Below, in pieces: positions 5,726-7,147 of a DNA stretch of 7,147 bases. This stretch comes from CAZFBR01 sp035353495 [NCBI: uncultured bacterium] (GTDB lineage: Bacteria; DAOPZR01). Numbering within the stretch: position 1 is the stretch's first letter; the number at the start of each line of letters is the position of its first letter. The notes below the pieces were generated by a model. That model searched no databases. It was not told where the DNA came from and was given only the letters and a program-made list of their open reading frames with translations. A program made the translations under genes and the position numbers. The stretch lies in contig CAZFBR010000182.1 in assembly GCA_964517215.1 (NCBI GenBank), forward strand, positions 1-7,147, read 5' to 3'.

Positions 5726-5883
5726 GCACCCCCTGGGGCTGAAGATCATGACAGGGTCCCCTGGGAGGAAAGGAATGGGACGATGGCTCGGGCAAGGTTA
5801 TGGATTGATGGTGAAATGTTGCGTCTGTGTGCGACAGGAAAACAGCCTGAGACCAGTGCGGGTAAGCCGACGACGGTATGGCT

Positions 5884-5913
5884 TTGGCAAATGAAAAGCA
5901 CCCCCTGTATAAT
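5884..5913 (+). promoter_or_regulatory. Promoter of the transposase gene
   Basis: TTGGCA (5884-5889) and a perfect TATAAT (5908-5913) are 18 bases apart. Transcription should start near 5920, giving a leader of about 30 bases before the ATG at 5950. The left arm of the hairpin at 5898-5946 lies inside this promoter and so is absent from its own transcript. Confidence 0.75.
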
Positions 5914-5946
5914 TGAGTCTGCGAGAACCAAATACACGGGGGGTGC
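5898..5946 (+). promoter_or_regulatory. Inverted repeat that can sequester the transposase ribosome binding site
   Basis: GCACCCCC (5898-5905) pairs perfectly with GGGGGTGC (5939-5946). After a two-base bulge (CG, 5937-5938) the stem continues, TGTAT (5906-5910) with ATACA (5932-5936), for 13 pairs in all and a 21-base loop. The right arm contains the G-rich ribosome binding site of the transposase, ending a few bases before the ATG. Only a transcript entering from upstream contains both arms. Confidence 0.65.
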
Positions 5947-5949
5947 CCG

Positions 5950-6954
5950 ATGCACCAACATTATACTTATTGGCAGGTGGTTTGCGCAATGAAGCCACCA
6001 GCATTTGCCCGGGTGAAGGTCCGGTTGCAGATGGTCCAGCATGCGCAACAGCATTCTGTGTCAGCTGCGGCGCTGGCGTTCCGTACCACCCGGCCGACCG
6101 TCAGCAAATGGCTTCAGCGGTATCTTGCTGATGGCATTCATGGCCTGGCGGAACATTCCCGCCGGCCGCACCACTCGCCGCAGGCGTTAGATACTGCCCG
6201 GCAGGAACGGGTTATTGCCCTGCGCAAGGAGTTCGGTTTTATTTCCATGCCCCGACTCCAGCGGATGGGCTTGTTGCCCTGCGCCCCGAATACTGCCTAC
6301 AAATACTTGCAGCAGGCCGGCCTTGCCCGGCGCGGGCAGCGGCACAAGCATGAAACCAAGAAATCACTGCGCGAGGTGAAAGACAAGATGGCCATCGGCG
6401 AAACCATCGTTGTCGATACCAAGCACCTGAAAGACTTGCCGCATTTCTATCGCTACATGCAATACCACCACCTGCCGCGTTACCAATACACCGCCCGCGA
6501 CATCAAGAGCGGCCTCTTGTTCACTGCCTATGCCCGACAAATCAGCCTGGCCCACACCCGTGTTTTCATCCAGACGATCGTCGCCTTCCTCAAGGAAAAC
6601 GGTCTGCAGCCGCGCCAACTGGGCTTCCAATACGACAACGGCAGCGAGTTCATCGGCAGCGTGCGACGGGGCGACTATGGCGCCCTGGAAAGTTGGTTAC
6701 AGGAACAGGGGATCGATTTCATGCGCATACCCATCCGCCGCTGGTCATACAATGCCGACGTGGAAACCGTGCACAGCATCATGGAATATGAATTCTTTGA
6801 AATCGAGGAGTTCCCGTCATGCAAAAACTTTTATCACAAGGCCGCCGAATACTGCCTGTTCTTCAACAATCTGCGGGCCAACAGTTATCGCTCCGGACGG
6901 GCGCCAATCGATTACGTCCACGCCACCAAACGTTCGCCAAATATCTGCTTGTAA
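5950..6954 (+). CDS. DDE transposase, integrase-core type (IS481-like)
   Basis: The enzyme would bind the terminal repeats and catalyse strand transfer of the element. The 334-residue protein has a helix-turn-helix region (about 37-62, SVSAAALAF and TVSKWLQRYL), a second DNA-binding helical region (about 85-125), and an rve integrase core. Catalytic residues appear as Asp156 in VVDTKHL, Asp229 in YDNGSEF and Glu272 in NADVETVH. The last two are 43 positions apart, longer than the DD35E spacing usual for IS3/IS481. The C-terminus has FFNNLRANSYRSGRAP, matching the Asn-Arg-Pro block at the end of this fold. The start at 5950 has GGGGGGTG just upstream; an in-frame ATG at 5989 is an alternative. 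The reading frame is complete and looks functional. Assignment to IS481 rather than a neighbouring group is tentative. Confidence 0.88.
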   Translation: MHQHYTYWQVVCAMKPPAFARVKVRLQMVQHAQQHSVSAAALAFRTTRPTVSKWLQRYLADGIHGLAEHSRRPHHSPQALDTARQERVIALRKEFGFISMPRLQRMGLLPCAPNTAYKYLQQAGLARRGQRHKHETKKSLREVKDKMAIGETIVVDTKHLKDLPHFYRYMQYHHLPRYQYTARDIKSGLLFTAYARQISLAHTRVFIQTIVAFLKENGLQPRQLGFQYDNGSEFIGSVRRGDYGALESWLQEQGIDFMRIPIRRWSYNADVETVHSIMEYEFFEIEEFPSCKNFYHKAAEYCLFFNNLRANSYRSGRAPIDYVHATKRSPNICL

Positions 6955-7147
6955 ATGCCGTTCGACCTAGATGAAACGCTGCACCGTGAGGTGAAAATCA
7001 CCGCTGCCAAACAACGAACCCAGACACAGGCTATTGGGGTTGATTATCTGAAAACACTGTGTAATACTGTTCGGACACTACCTGGATACGATGTCTCTGA
7101 AAAGCCCTCCCCCGGCTGCCGGCCGGTTGCCGGCGCCGCCTTGGTCG
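6955..7147 (+). CDS. Partial ORF with ribbon-helix-helix-like N-terminus
   Basis: An ATG follows the transposase stop directly (TAAATG) and the frame stays open for 64 codons to the window edge. The first 25 residues, MPFDLDETLHREVKITAAKQ and onward, look like the strand and first helix of Arc/CopG/ParD-type ribbon-helix-helix proteins, which usually read F.L...LH..LKI.AA..G. The expected second helix is not well kept (AIGVDYLKTLCNTV). The frame passes through the right terminal repeat (7086-7099) and into flanking DNA, so its C-terminus depends on the insertion site. No separate ribosome binding site is seen; reinitiation after the transposase stop is the only obvious route. It may be a regulator carried by the element or a decayed remnant. 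Confidence 0.35.
   Translation, partial: MPFDLDETLHREVKITAAKQRTQTQAIGVDYLKTLCNTVRTLPGYDVSEKPSPGCRPVAGAALV
7086..7099 (-). repeat. Right terminal inverted repeat of the insertion sequence
   Basis: ATACGATGTCTCTG on the plus strand, the exact reverse complement of the left repeat at 5712-5725. The 48 bases after it are GC-rich flanking DNA in which I recognise nothing. Confidence 0.85.

Larger units (their letters stand above)
5712..7099 (+). mobile_element. IS481-like insertion sequence, 1388 bp
   Basis: The element is bounded by perfect 14-bp inverted repeats, CAGAGACATCGTAT at 5712-5725 and its reverse complement at 7086-7099, flanking a single rightward DDE transposase. Inside the left end are about 170 bases with no assured gene, then the transposase promoter; inside the right end are 131 bases after the transposase stop. 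Flanking bases (ATTAC on the left, AAAAG on the right) show no target-site duplication, so either the true tips differ slightly or the flanks were rearranged after insertion. It sits about 125 bases upstream of the leftward methyltransferase gene. Confidence 0.85.

Noticed and set aside
5589-5795. N-terminal extension of the methyltransferase to 5795
   Set aside because: The extension would run into the insertion sequence past its left repeat and contains Arg/Gly-rich sequence unlike the family.
5782-5992. Plus-strand frame ending in an ATGA overlap with the alternative transposase start at 5989, as an orfA partner
   Set aside because: Its sequence resembles no transposase N-terminal domain, and the 334-residue transposase already contains its own helix-turn-helix region and ribosome binding site.

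Overview
The window is GC-rich DNA from what is probably an anaerobic or microaerophilic bacterium. Rubrerythrin, a rubredoxin-containing redox protein and a Fur-type regulator point to an oxygen- and iron-sensitive lifestyle. The Fur-like protein keeps both CxxC structural-zinc pairs and has the HHHHLVC motif, a style common in Firmicutes, but the sequence alone does not fix the phylum. Strong GGAGG ribosome binding sites are frequent.

Layout. All recognised chromosomal genes read leftward (minus strand); only the insertion sequence at the right end reads rightward. From right to left: an insertion sequence (5712-7099) with perfect 14-bp terminal inverted repeats and one DDE transposase; a two-gene unit joined by a 4-base ATGA overlap (class I SAM methyltransferase, then a membrane-anchored endonuclease/exonuclease/phosphatase-family protein); a znuA-like lipoprotein with a histidine-rich loop, behind a clear sigma-70 promoter with a repeated palindromic operator over the predicted start of transcription; a gap with two strong inverted repeats; a fur-like regulator behind its own extended -10 promoter, overlapped by a near-consensus Fur box; a three-domain rubredoxin/Rieske/FMN-reductase fusion joined to fur by another ATGA overlap; and rubrerythrin, about 100 bases further on.

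How the genes may work together. The left half reads as a metal and oxidative-stress block. An autoregulated Fur-family protein would control itself and the coupled multi-centre redox protein, with the peroxide-reducing rubrerythrin next in line. The fusion carries a rubredoxin-like iron site, a Rieske 2Fe-2S site and a flavin domain, so it looks like a self-contained electron-transfer chain whose final acceptor is unknown. The znuA-like gene has a different operator and no permease or ATPase beside it, so it may answer to another regulator.

The most unusual points are the three-domain redox fusion, the two contrasting metal operators placed at the same position in their promoters, a hairpin in the insertion sequence that could block transposase translation from read-through transcripts only, and a ribbon-helix-helix-like reading frame that starts directly after the transposase stop and runs out through the right terminal repeat.
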